Origin: Alphaproteobacteria bacterium
GTDB lineage: Bacteria; Pseudomonadota; Alphaproteobacteria; JANQMY01
NCBI GenBank assembly: GCA_028289425.1
Contig: JANQPL010000008.1
Coordinates: 94,613 to 158,612, forward strand
Direction: 5' to 3'
Length of the DNA: 64,000 nucleotides
Under the pieces are notes generated by a model that had not been told where the DNA came from, searched no databases, and saw only the letters and a list, made by a program, of their open reading frames with translations. Of this stretch, positions 44,932-51,956 are shown in pieces (the stretch's first letter is position 1; every line of letters begins with the position of its first letter). The position numbers were made by a program, and so were the translations under genes.

Positions 44932-45024
44932 CGCGAGGGGAGGTGCTGAATGGAGCGCCTCTGATGGCAACGTACGAGATCTGTTTCAAAATGACCCAAG
45001 GGCCCGGATGGGCCCTTTTGTTTT
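44932..45024 (+). ncRNA. Candidate small RNA, about 93 nt
   Basis: Between an extended -10 box and a strong intrinsic terminator there is a compact transcript with two hairpins. The first is an 8-bp stem (GAGGTGCT at 44940-44947 with AGCGCCTC at 44954-44961, one G-U pair, 6-nt loop). The second is the terminator at 44998-45017. The linker TTTCAAAATGACC is unpaired. A 201-codon frame crosses the region but runs through the terminator and downstream palindromes and does not look coding. I do not recognise the RNA family; a short leader with lost gene is the alternative. Confidence 0.45.
44998..45023 (+). terminator. Intrinsic terminator
   Basis: AAGGGCCC, loop GGAT, then GGGCCCTT followed by TTGTTTT: an 8-bp, mostly GC stem with a T-rich tail on the plus strand. 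Confidence 0.8.
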
Positions 45025-45055
45025 GGGTGGGTGATGGGGGACCTCACACCCAAAT

Positions 45056-45208
45056 TTGGATGAACCCCATGCACCCATCTTTGTTGGGTGCATCGCCGGC
45101 CCGCTCCCCCTCCCAACCACCCGGATACGTTACCCTGGCGGGTGGTTGGGAGGGGGAGCGGGATGGCCAGGTGTTCAAACATTGGATGAACCCCATGCAC
45201 CCATCTTT
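45056..45208. repeat. 27-bp direct repeats flanking a 23-bp-stem hairpin
   Basis: A 27-bp sequence starting TTGGATGAACCCCATGCACC occurs at 45056-45082 and again, identical, at 45182-45208. Between them lies a perfect 23-bp inverted repeat (45100-45122 with 45140-45162, 17-nt loop) made of C-rich and G-rich arms. A further 8-bp stem, ATGCACCC/GGGTGCAT, overlaps the first repeat (45069-45093). The direct repeats may be duplications from insertion of the palindromic unit. Confidence 0.7.
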
Positions 45209-45240
45209 TGAGGCAGGCGCATCCACATTCCCTGATCGTC

Positions 45241-45262
45241 ACCCCAGACTTGATCTGGGGTC
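45241..45262. repeat. Short palindrome of alphaproteobacterial type
   Basis: ACCCCAGA, loop, TCTGGGGT inside GTCACCCCAGACTTGATCTG. Closely similar units (TCA-CCCC-GACTTGATC-GGGG-TCC) are frequent dispersed repeats in alphaproteobacteria. Confidence 0.55.
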
Positions 45263-45346
45263 CATAGCCCCTGTGCCATCGGTTGAAAAACGTCCGAAAA
45301 CTGCAGGCACTGGCGCCGACTACCCCACATCTGCTTGTGTGTATAG

Positions 45347-45380
45347 ATCCCGGTCTTCCAGCGTGGCTGGAAACCGGGAT
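45347..45380. repeat. Long-stem palindrome
   Basis: ATCCCGGT (45347-45354) and TTCCAGC (45356-45362) pair with GCTGGAA (45366-45372) and ACCGGGAT (45373-45380) around a 3-nt loop, with one bulged base. It is followed by GACAG, as in the common ATCCCGG...CCGGGATGACA dispersed repeats. Confidence 0.6.
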
Positions 45381-45427
45381 GACAGTTGTGGGTTGGAGCC
45401 GCGCGGCGCACCCAACTGTTCCTATTT

Positions 45428-45465
45428 CGAGAACAATCTATTTCCGATTATCCAAATTGTTCTCG
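45428..45465. promoter_or_regulatory. Dyad operator candidate upstream of doxX-gst
   Basis: CGAGAACAAT (45428-45437) and ATTGTTCTCG (45456-45465) are exact 10-bp inverted repeats, 18 nt apart, 53-90 nt upstream of the DoxX start. The 28-bp centre spacing places both half-sites on one helix face after roughly 2.7 turns. No regulator gene is adjacent, so the binding protein is unknown. Confidence 0.5.
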
Positions 45466-45517
45466 CTATGCGGGGCCGCCATATTCCGGGTGTTCGCACT
45501 TCAATGGAGCCCCCGCA

Positions 45518-45976
45518 ATGACAGACCGTACTCTCATCCTTCCGGTGTTCGAGCCGCTCTATGCGGTTTCAAGCCAATACACCGACACCGCTTTGCGCAT
45601 TGCCGCCGGCGCCTTCCTGGTGCCCCATGGCGCGCAGAAATTGTTCGGCTGGTTCGGCGGCTTTGGCCCGGCCGCCACAGGACAGTTCTTCGAACAGCAA
45701 CTTGGCATTTCAAACGGCTATGCCATGGCCGTTGCTGCCGGCTCGGTCGAGTTCTTCGGCGGGCTGATGCTGGCCCTTGGTTTGCTCACCCGTCCCGCGG
45801 CCGCGGCCGTGTCGGTCCTGCTGGCGGTGGCCCTGACAGTCCATCTGGGCAACGGGTTTTTCTGGACCAACGGCGGTTATGAATTCCCCCTTCTCTGGTT
45901 GATCCTGACACTTACCTTTGTTGTGAAAGGCGGCGGCGCCTATTCGCTCGACCGCGCGCTTGGAAAGGAGTTTTAA
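45518..45976 (+). CDS. DoxX-family membrane protein
   Basis: A 152-residue membrane protein of the DoxX family, with four hydrophobic segments. Typical marks are TALRIAAGAFLVPHGAQKLFGW in helix 1, SVEFFGGLMLALGLLTRPAA, VALTVHL and YEFPLLWLILTLTFVVKGGG. In other bacteria DoxX proteins are linked to oxidative or thiol stress and quinone-linked electron flow. The ATG at 45518 has GGAG 8 nt upstream. The stop lies 1 nt before the GST start, so they are co-transcribed, consistent with a quinone/thiol-stress unit. Confidence 0.88.
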   Translation: MTDRTLILPVFEPLYAVSSQYTDTALRIAAGAFLVPHGAQKLFGWFGGFGPAATGQFFEQQLGISNGYAMAVAAGSVEFFGGLMLALGLLTRPAAAAVSVLLAVALTVHLGNGFFWTNGGYEFPLLWLILTLTFVVKGGGAYSLDRALGKEF

Positions 45977-45977
45977 A

Positions 45978-46940
45978 ATGGGTTTGCTCGTAGACGGCCA
46001 ATGGCAAGACGACTGGTACGACACCAAAAAGACCAAGGGCGAATTCGTGCGCGCCGACGCCAAGTTCCGCAATTGGATCACTATGGACGGGTCGCCCGGC
46101 ACTGGCGGCTACAAGGCGGAAGCCGACCGCTATCATCTTTATGTGTCGCTTGCGTGTCCCTGGGCGCACCGCACGGTGATCTTCCGTAGACTGAAAGGTT
46201 TGGAGGACATTGTGGGCCTCACCATCGTGCATCCGCATATGCTGGAGAATGGCTGGGAGATCCGCGATGGCGCCGGCAACAGCATCGATCCGCTGAACGG
46301 GCACCAATACCTGCACCAGGTCTACACCTCGGTGGTGCCGGACATGACCGGCCGGGTCACGGTACCGGTGCTGTGGGACAAGCAGACGAACACGATCGTC
46401 AGCAATGAATCGTCCGAAATCATCCGCATGTTCAATTCGGCCTTCAACGAGCTGACGGGCAATACGGACGACTATTATCCGGCGGATCTGCGCGAGGAGA
46501 TCGATGCCCTGAATGAGCGGATCTATCACACCGTCAATAACGGAGTTTACCGGGCGGGCTTCGCCACACGGCAGGACGCTTATGAACAGGCTTTCGGAGA
46601 ACTGTTCGACACGCTGGACATGCTGGACGAGCGCCTGTCACGCGGCCGCTATTTGTTCGGCGACCGGCTGACGGAAGCGGATTGGCGCCTGTTCACCACG
46701 CTGATCCGGTTCGATGCCGTCTATCACGGGCACTTCAAGACCAACAAAAAGCGCATCGAGGACTATGCGCATCTGTCCGCCTATCTGCGGGATTTGTACC
46801 AGCACCCTGGCGTTAAGGAGACGGTCGATTTCCGGCACATCAAGGAGCACTATTATGTCAGTCAACGGACGATCAATCCGACCCAGATCGTGCCAGCCGG
46901 CCCCGACATCGACTACGACCGGCCTCATGGGCGGGCGTGA
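45978..46940 (+). CDS. Omega-class glutathione S-transferase / glutathionyl-hydroquinone reductase
   Basis: A 320-residue GST of the Xi/YqjG type that reduces glutathionyl-hydroquinones. The N-terminal thioredoxin fold has the catalytic cysteine motif in YHLYVSLACPWAHRTVIFRR (C-P-W-A-H-R), TVPVLWDKQTNTIVSNESSE binds glutathione, and the C-terminal helical domain contains YLFGDRLTEADWRLFTTLIR. The length and WAHRT motif fit the family. AAAGGAG precedes the ATG. It directly follows DoxX. A role in detoxifying quinones is inferred from family and context. Confidence 0.92.
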   Translation: MGLLVDGQWQDDWYDTKKTKGEFVRADAKFRNWITMDGSPGTGGYKAEADRYHLYVSLACPWAHRTVIFRRLKGLEDIVGLTIVHPHMLENGWEIRDGAGNSIDPLNGHQYLHQVYTSVVPDMTGRVTVPVLWDKQTNTIVSNESSEIIRMFNSAFNELTGNTDDYYPADLREEIDALNERIYHTVNNGVYRAGFATRQDAYEQAFGELFDTLDMLDERLSRGRYLFGDRLTEADWRLFTTLIRFDAVYHGHFKTNKKRIEDYAHLSAYLRDLYQHPGVKETVDFRHIKEHYYVSQRTINPTQIVPAGPDIDYDRPHGRA

Positions 46941-46970
46941 ACGGAACGGAATGATAGGGCTATGAAAGCG

Positions 46971-47402
46971 CTAGCGATTACTCGACAAGGTCGCAAACAA
47001 ATAGCCGCCCAGGCCGCCCGCGACGGCTTGCCCCGACATGCCCCAAAAGCCGCGGGCGCCGGCAATCGGCGTGATGTTCCAGAACATCATGCTCATGGCG
47101 GTGAGCGCCACCACAATGGCAACGGCCCCGGCCAGCACATAACCCGTGGTGCGCAGTCCCGGCACAAAATGGATGATGCCGGCGGCCACGGAAAACGCGA
47201 TCAAGAAACCGATGGCCACGACGGCCCCATAGGTGGGCGCAAGCCCCGTCAGGTCGAAGAGTGTTGTGGACAGGCGGTCCGCCAATGGAATGGGATAGCC
47301 CACGCCTTCCAGCGCGGCCAACACAAACTGCGTATGGGAAAAGCACCCCAGCACCACCGTAACGACCACGGCCACCGCGAAAGCGATCAACAAGCGAACC
47401 AC
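46971..47402 (-). CDS. Small polytopic membrane protein, unrecognised
   Basis: A 143-residue protein with four hydrophobic helices (LLIAFAVAVVVTVVLGCFSH, YGAVVAIGFLIAFSVAAGII, TTGYVLAGAVAIVVALTAMS, and a glycine-rich last one GGLGGYLFATL). I do not assign a family. The GTG at 47402 follows GGGGGT at 6 nt and begins at the first helix, so it is preferred over an upstream TTG at 47447. It converges on the GST gene with a 30-nt gap. Confidence 0.65.
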   Translation of the reverse strand: MVRLLIAFAVAVVVTVVLGCFSHTQFVLAALEGVGYPIPLADRLSTTLFDLTGLAPTYGAVVAIGFLIAFSVAAGIIHFVPGLRTTGYVLAGAVAIVVALTAMSMMFWNITPIAGARGFWGMSGQAVAGGLGGYLFATLSSNR

Positions 47403-47524
47403 GAATTTACCCCCAATATGGCACCCGAATTGGGCGCTTCTTCCCAATATTTGTGTGTGTCTGGCAAGCCACGCTACACTATAGCATGTGAAGTTGGCGG
47501 GGATCGAAAATTAAAGAGGGCCCA

Positions 47525-48655
47525 GTGACCGTGGTGACAGCAGCAATCGCATATCTTCGAAATGTAGCAATTGGCTTTGCCGCCGTGGGGCTGGCTTGGA
47601 CCCTACCGGCGGCCGCGAACGCCGTGACCGTGGATACGGTGGTGGGCGGGCTCGACCATCCTTGGGGCATCGCGTTTCTGCCCAATGGCGACATGCTGGT
47701 GACGGAACGGGTGGGCCGCTTGCGGGTCATCCGCAACGGGGCCCTGGTGGAAGCTCCCATTACCGGCGTGCCGGAGGTTTATGGAGTCAATCAGGGGGGC
47801 CTGTCGGGCATTGCCCTTGACCCGGATTTTGCCACCAACAACACGATTTACCTGTCCTACGCCCATGGCACCACGCGGGCCAACACCACGCGCCTTGCCA
47901 AGGCCACCTATGACGGTGCCGCGCTCAGCGACGTGGAAGTGATTTTCGAATCCAATCCCACGCGGCGCACGTCCGCCCATTATGGCGGGCGCATGGCGTT
48001 TCTGCCCGACGGCAGCTTGCTGCTCACCTTGGGCGACGGTTTCGATTATCGCGAACAAGCCCAAGTGTTGAGCAATCATCTGGGCAAGATCGTCCGCCTC
48101 AACACCGATGGCAGCTCGCCGGCAGGCAACCCCTTCATCGACGATGAAGACGCCATGCCGGAAATCTTCTCTTACGGCCACCGCAATGTGCAGGGCATTG
48201 TCTATGACGCCCGGAACGACCGGATCTATGCTCACGAGCATGGGCCGGCGGGCGGCGACGAGCTGAACCTGATCGAACCGGGCCTGAACTACGGCTGGCC
48301 GGTGGCAACCTACGGTCTCGATTATTCCGGCGCGCGCATTTCGCCGTATACGGAAATGGAAGGAACGGAACAGCCGCTTACCTATTGGGTGCCATCGATT
48401 GCGCCGTCTGGCCTGACCATCTATTACGGCGACAAATTTCCCGACTGGCAAGGCGACTTGTTCGTGGCAGCCCTGGTGCCGGGGGATGTGCGCCGGCTTG
48501 ACATGGTGGACGGCAACGTGGCGTCCGAAGAAACGCTGTTTGCGGATTTAGGCGAGCGCATCCGTCACGTGGCCGTGGGACCGGATGGTTATCTCTACCT
48601 GCTCACCGACAATCCGGAAGGGCGCGTTTTGAAAGTATCGCCGGCGACCAATTGA
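47525..48655 (+). CDS. PQQ-dependent sugar dehydrogenase-like protein (soluble GDH-B/Asd type)
   Basis: A 376-residue secreted beta-propeller oxidoreductase. A signal peptide (RNVAIGFAAVGLAWTLPAAANA) is followed by GLDHPWGIAFLPNGDMLVTE, the hallmark of the glucose/sorbosone dehydrogenase family. LTLGDGFDYREQAQVLSNHLGKIVRLN, EIFSYGHRNVQG and HEHGPAGGDELNLIEPGLNY form the PQQ/Ca site region in members. It would oxidise aldose sugars in the periplasm and pass electrons to a quinone or cytochrome. Start is GTG with GAGGG. Upstream is a divergent membrane gene. Confidence 0.9.
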   Translation: MTVVTAAIAYLRNVAIGFAAVGLAWTLPAAANAVTVDTVVGGLDHPWGIAFLPNGDMLVTERVGRLRVIRNGALVEAPITGVPEVYGVNQGGLSGIALDPDFATNNTIYLSYAHGTTRANTTRLAKATYDGAALSDVEVIFESNPTRRTSAHYGGRMAFLPDGSLLLTLGDGFDYREQAQVLSNHLGKIVRLNTDGSSPAGNPFIDDEDAMPEIFSYGHRNVQGIVYDARNDRIYAHEHGPAGGDELNLIEPGLNYGWPVATYGLDYSGARISPYTEMEGTEQPLTYWVPSIAPSGLTIYYGDKFPDWQGDLFVAALVPGDVRRLDMVDGNVASEETLFADLGERIRHVAVGPDGYLYLLTDNPEGRVLKVSPATN

Positions 48656-48863
48656 ACCAAGGGTTGGGTTCGCCGAGGCAAGGCGCACGCCCTTTCACCC
48701 AATTGTGAGTAGGCTTTATTCGCCGCCGCGTCGTAACATGACACATTAAACCGCAAGCGCCGCCCGCCGCCCCCAGTTTTTCGGCGGGCGCGCCGGCCCT
48801 GGTTGCCGGCCGCGCACATTGCGGCCCGCAGGGGGCCTTTCAGGTTTGACTGTGGAGAATGTC

Positions 48864-49403
48864 ATGTCACATACGCGTAAATCATCCGTACACAAACGGC
48901 TGAAAGCAACCGGCTTGTTCCTGATTGCAGGTCTGGCGCTTGCCGCCTGCACCAGCGCCACGCCCTATCAACCCGCCAACAAGCGCGGCGAAGGCTTTTC
49001 GGAATTCCAGCTTGAAGCCAACAAATACCGCATCGTTTTCTCGGGCAACACGTCCACGCCGATTACCACCGTGGAAAACTATCTGCTCTATCGGTCGGCG
49101 GAACTGACCCTTGAAAAAGGCCACAACTATTTCATTGTGTCCGACGAAAACGTGAACACCATGCGCCTGTTCCGCACCAGCGGCACAAGCTTTGGCGGCG
49201 GACGGTTCGGCTTCCATCGCGGCTTCGGCACCGGCATTGCGTCGACCACCGCCACCACCCGCGAACGTCAGGAATTCACGGTGTCGGCCATCATCACCAC
49301 CCACAAAGGCGCAAAGCCCGACAGCGTGGCCGAAGCGTTCGATGCGCAACAAGTGATTGCGGGTCTTGGACCGACGATCGTCCGCCCCGAGACGAAGGGC
49401 TAG
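48864..49403 (+). CDS. CC0125/CC1285-family lipoprotein
   Basis: A 179-residue lipoprotein. The signal RLKATGLFLIAGLALAAC ends in lipobox LAAC; the mature part starts TSATPYQPANKRGEGFSEFQ and continues RIVFSGNTSTPITTVENYLL, matching the alphaproteobacterial family described from Caulobacter. The last part is glycine/phenylalanine-rich (FGGGRFGFHRGFGTG). GGAGA precedes the ATG by 6 nt. Function unknown. Convergent with the cupin gene (4-nt gap). Confidence 0.82.
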   Translation: MSHTRKSSVHKRLKATGLFLIAGLALAACTSATPYQPANKRGEGFSEFQLEANKYRIVFSGNTSTPITTVENYLLYRSAELTLEKGHNYFIVSDENVNTMRLFRTSGTSFGGGRFGFHRGFGTGIASTTATTRERQEFTVSAIITTHKGAKPDSVAEAFDAQQVIAGLGPTIVRPETKG

Positions 49404-49407
49404 CGTT

Positions 49408-49860
49408 CTAGGAGTTTTCCAAGAACGCGCGGACCGTTGGGTTTGCGGTCAGCTGTGCGAGGTCGTCCACAGTGGGCAATTGCGGACGATCCCGCGCGGC
49501 ATTGACCATACATAAGAACCCCAGCGGTTCGCCCTTGGTGGCTTTGAATTGGTGCCACGTCATGGGATCGATGGTCACCAGATCGTGCGGCGCAACCTCG
49601 CGCACCTCGTCGCCCACCAGACAATGGCCATGACCGCGGAGGATCATCACCGCGTGGACGTGCTCGTGGCGTTCGAGTGTGGAATGACCGCCCGCCGCCA
49701 TTTCGAAATAGCGCAACTCGCATTCCAGATTTTGATCTTGGAACAGTACTTGCCGCGTGATGTCCTTAAAGGGCGCCGACCCTTCCTCCTTATAGGCCAG
49801 CAGGTCGACGCCTTCCCAGGTGAAGTTCGATTGCGCGGATCTGAATGGTGGTCGTGACAT
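49408..49860 (-). CDS. Cupin-domain protein
   Basis: A 150-residue single-domain cupin. The metal-binding motif is LERHEHVHAVMILRGHGHCL (H-x-H with a following His) and the second motif is EVAPHDLVTIDPMTWHQF. The gene starts 4 nt after the RuBisCO-like gene stop, so they are in one operon. In Rhodospirillum rubrum a cupin acts after a RuBisCO-like protein in methylthioadenosine metabolism; that is an analogy of context only, as this cupin and this RLP differ in type. Confidence 0.85.
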   Translation of the reverse strand: MSRPPFRSAQSNFTWEGVDLLAYKEEGSAPFKDITRQVLFQDQNLECELRYFEMAAGGHSTLERHEHVHAVMILRGHGHCLVGDEVREVAPHDLVTIDPMTWHQFKATKGEPLGFLCMVNAARDRPQLPTVDDLAQLTANPTVRAFLENS

Positions 49861-49864
49861 CGCT

Positions 49865-50965
49865 TTAACCGTACGCGAACTTTGCGACCTCTTCGGTAAA
49901 CAAGGCCGTTTGCTCGGTGAGCTTATCGCCTGCCGTCAGCAATCCGCCACCGATGAGCAGCATCACGTCGGGCCCATAGAAGTCGAGCATTTCCGGCACC
50001 CGGTCGACGGTCATGCCACCCGCCGGGATCGGCACACAGGGCGCAACGCCGAAATCGTCCGACAGCGCCGCCCGCGCCAACTGTTGACACGTGTCCGGCG
50101 AATAACCGAACCGGCCGCCGTGATTGGGGAAGATGGCGGCGTCCGCTCCCATGAGCCGAAAAATCTTGCCCAACAAGAGCGGCGGCAGAATGCGCGACGC
50201 GCCGGCCATGGCCGGATGCGCCATAAACGCAATGTCCGGATTCTCGCGCGACAGCTGCCGGAAGGTAGAAAGACCATTCACCATGGGCGCGACCAGCACC
50301 GTATCGATCCCGTAGGCGCGTGCTTGCTCCACTTGATGGCGCAGCTGATCCAGATGCCCCGACAGGCTGGGTACATATTTGGTCTTCCCACCCGACTGGG
50401 CATTGGCCGTGGCGATGGCGTCACCACACGCGCTCAAGCGGTCCGCGAACGGACTATAGGATTGATCCGCAAGCCCATGATCGTCTTTGATGAAATCAAG
50501 GCCGCCCATGGCCATTTGATGGGCGATCTTACCGAGCCCTTTTGGCGGCAGCCCTTGTGGTTTCAGGGCCGAACAGGTCATGCCACGCCCGTCCGCACCG
50601 CAACGGTCGCGCCAGCCTTGCAGCCCCTGGTTCGGACCGCCAAATATCGAGATGACGTCTTCGGGAAACTCCACGTCCGCCAACACCACATCCGGATGGA
50701 TCGAGGTATTGCCGAACAGCATGTTCATCAATTGGCCGGGATCGACCCCGACCGTATCGGCGGCAAGGTCGATGGCGACCCTGAAGCCGCCGGCCTCACG
50801 CTCGGAAATCTCTGCCACCTGCCCAACAATGTCGGACAGCACGCGCGCATCCGTAATGGCGGAAACGGGCATTTCCACGCTTTGCTCCACAGCGATCGTG
50901 TGCGCCCGCGCTTCAATGTCGCCTGCCGCGCTCTCGATGTGGTAAATCGCCCTAATTCTTGACAT
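49865..50965 (-). CDS. RuBisCO-like protein (form IV RLP)
   Basis: A 366-residue form IV RuBisCO homologue, not a carboxylase. The lysine of loop 1 of the barrel is kept (MTCSALKPQGLPPKG, K135), and the carbamylated-lysine region reads GGLDFIKDDHGLADQSY with K160, D161, D162 but His163 where RuBisCO has the metal-binding Glu. AHPAMAG and IFPNHGGRFGY follow. The N-terminal domain is short. RLPs catalyse enolisation, isomerisation or decarboxylation in methionine salvage, apiose and related pathways. The cupin gene follows. An alternative activity cannot be read from sequence; the subgroup needs a tree. Confidence 0.88.
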   Translation of the reverse strand: MSRIRAIYHIESAAGDIEARAHTIAVEQSVEMPVSAITDARVLSDIVGQVAEISEREAGGFRVAIDLAADTVGVDPGQLMNMLFGNTSIHPDVVLADVEFPEDVISIFGGPNQGLQGWRDRCGADGRGMTCSALKPQGLPPKGLGKIAHQMAMGGLDFIKDDHGLADQSYSPFADRLSACGDAIATANAQSGGKTKYVPSLSGHLDQLRHQVEQARAYGIDTVLVAPMVNGLSTFRQLSRENPDIAFMAHPAMAGASRILPPLLLGKIFRLMGADAAIFPNHGGRFGYSPDTCQQLARAALSDDFGVAPCVPIPAGGMTVDRVPEMLDFYGPDVMLLIGGGLLTAGDKLTEQTALFTEEVAKFAYG

Positions 50966-51037
50966 AAATGCCGCTTTTTCGATGTCGATGAGCCCCCATA
51001 TTCATCATTGTATCTGAAAGGTCAAACCTACCTCCCC

Positions 51038-51832
51038 ATGCCGATCACTGAGTTTTTAGGGCTTCAGGCCACCCACAACCCTCATCGCTGGATTTTGCCG
51101 GTGGAACAACGCCTTTGCACGCCTGGCGATTTTTTATTCGGCGGGGCCGCCCTCGCCGCCGGCATTGAGGCTATGGAGCAAACCACGGGCCGACAGACCA
51201 TCTGGGCAACCGCTCAATACCTTTCGTTTGCGCGCCGGCCCGCCACCATCGATATCGACGTGGAAGTGCCCGTTTCCGGCAATTCGGTGTCGCAAGCCCG
51301 GGCCATTGCCCACGTACATGACAAAGAGATCATCGCCGTCAATGCCGCGTTGGGGGGCCGGCCCAGCGACCAGGGCGGCATTTGGGCCGAATGCCCTGAC
51401 GCCCCTGCCCCTGAAACCTGTCCTGTTGTCACCATTCCGGCGGAACATCAGGCCAACATCCATCACAATGTGGAAAAACGCCTGGTGCGGGGCAAGTTCG
51501 GCTTTTTTGATTTTGGCGAACCCTCCGATGACGGACGGTTGATTTTCTGGTGCAAGTTTCCGGGCATGGAAATGTCCGCCGCCACCCTAGCCATTATCGC
51601 CGACTTCATGCCGTCGGGCGTTGGGAATGTGCTGCAACGCCGGGCCGGCGGTAACAGCTTGGACAACACCATCCGCATCGTTGCCGTTGAACCGTCCGAA
51701 TGGGTGCTGTGCGACGTTCACATTCATGCTATTGCGCGCGGTTTCGGCCATGGCCGAATCCATTTGTGGAGCCAGAGCAAGAAATTGCTGGCCACGGCCA
51801 ACCAATCCGTCATTGTGCGAATCCACGAATAG
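51038..51832 (+). CDS. Thioesterase-like double hot-dog protein
   Basis: A 264-residue protein of the acyl-CoA thioesterase type, with two hot-dog repeats (FLGLQATHNPHRWILPVEQR, then GGAALAAGIEAM, ATAQYLSFARRPATIDIDVE; second half MEMSAATLAIIADFMPSGVG, DNTIRIVAVEPSEWVLCDVH). Such proteins hydrolyse acyl-CoA, or in some cases act on other thioesters. The ATG at 51038 starts at the conserved part, though its ribosome-binding site is poor; a TTG 30 nt earlier is in frame. It is divergent from the RLP gene and 124 nt before the malic enzyme. Confidence 0.78.
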   Translation: MPITEFLGLQATHNPHRWILPVEQRLCTPGDFLFGGAALAAGIEAMEQTTGRQTIWATAQYLSFARRPATIDIDVEVPVSGNSVSQARAIAHVHDKEIIAVNAALGGRPSDQGGIWAECPDAPAPETCPVVTIPAEHQANIHHNVEKRLVRGKFGFFDFGEPSDDGRLIFWCKFPGMEMSAATLAIIADFMPSGVGNVLQRRAGGNSLDNTIRIVAVEPSEWVLCDVHIHAIARGFGHGRIHLWSQSKKLLATANQSVIVRIHE

Positions 51833-51956
51833 GGCCGGCACCCCCGCGAAGCCTCCAAAAGTCACGTTGCGGTGACGGCTTTGAAAAACCGCTGGCCGCA
51901 ACGCCGCGACACCCATAGAGTTTTGCAACGCGGAAGTTCACCTGAGGCGACACTCT

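Noticed and set aside
44881-44940. Palindromic GC-rich stretch considered as tRNA or RNase P-like RNA
   Set aside because: No cloverleaf, T-loop or CCA pattern could be found. The stems fit dispersed repeats instead.
44916-45521. A 201-codon frame across the hairpin-rich intergenic region
   Set aside because: It runs through an intrinsic terminator, a 23-bp perfect stem and direct repeats; its peptide repeats only because the DNA repeats. No homology-like motif is visible.
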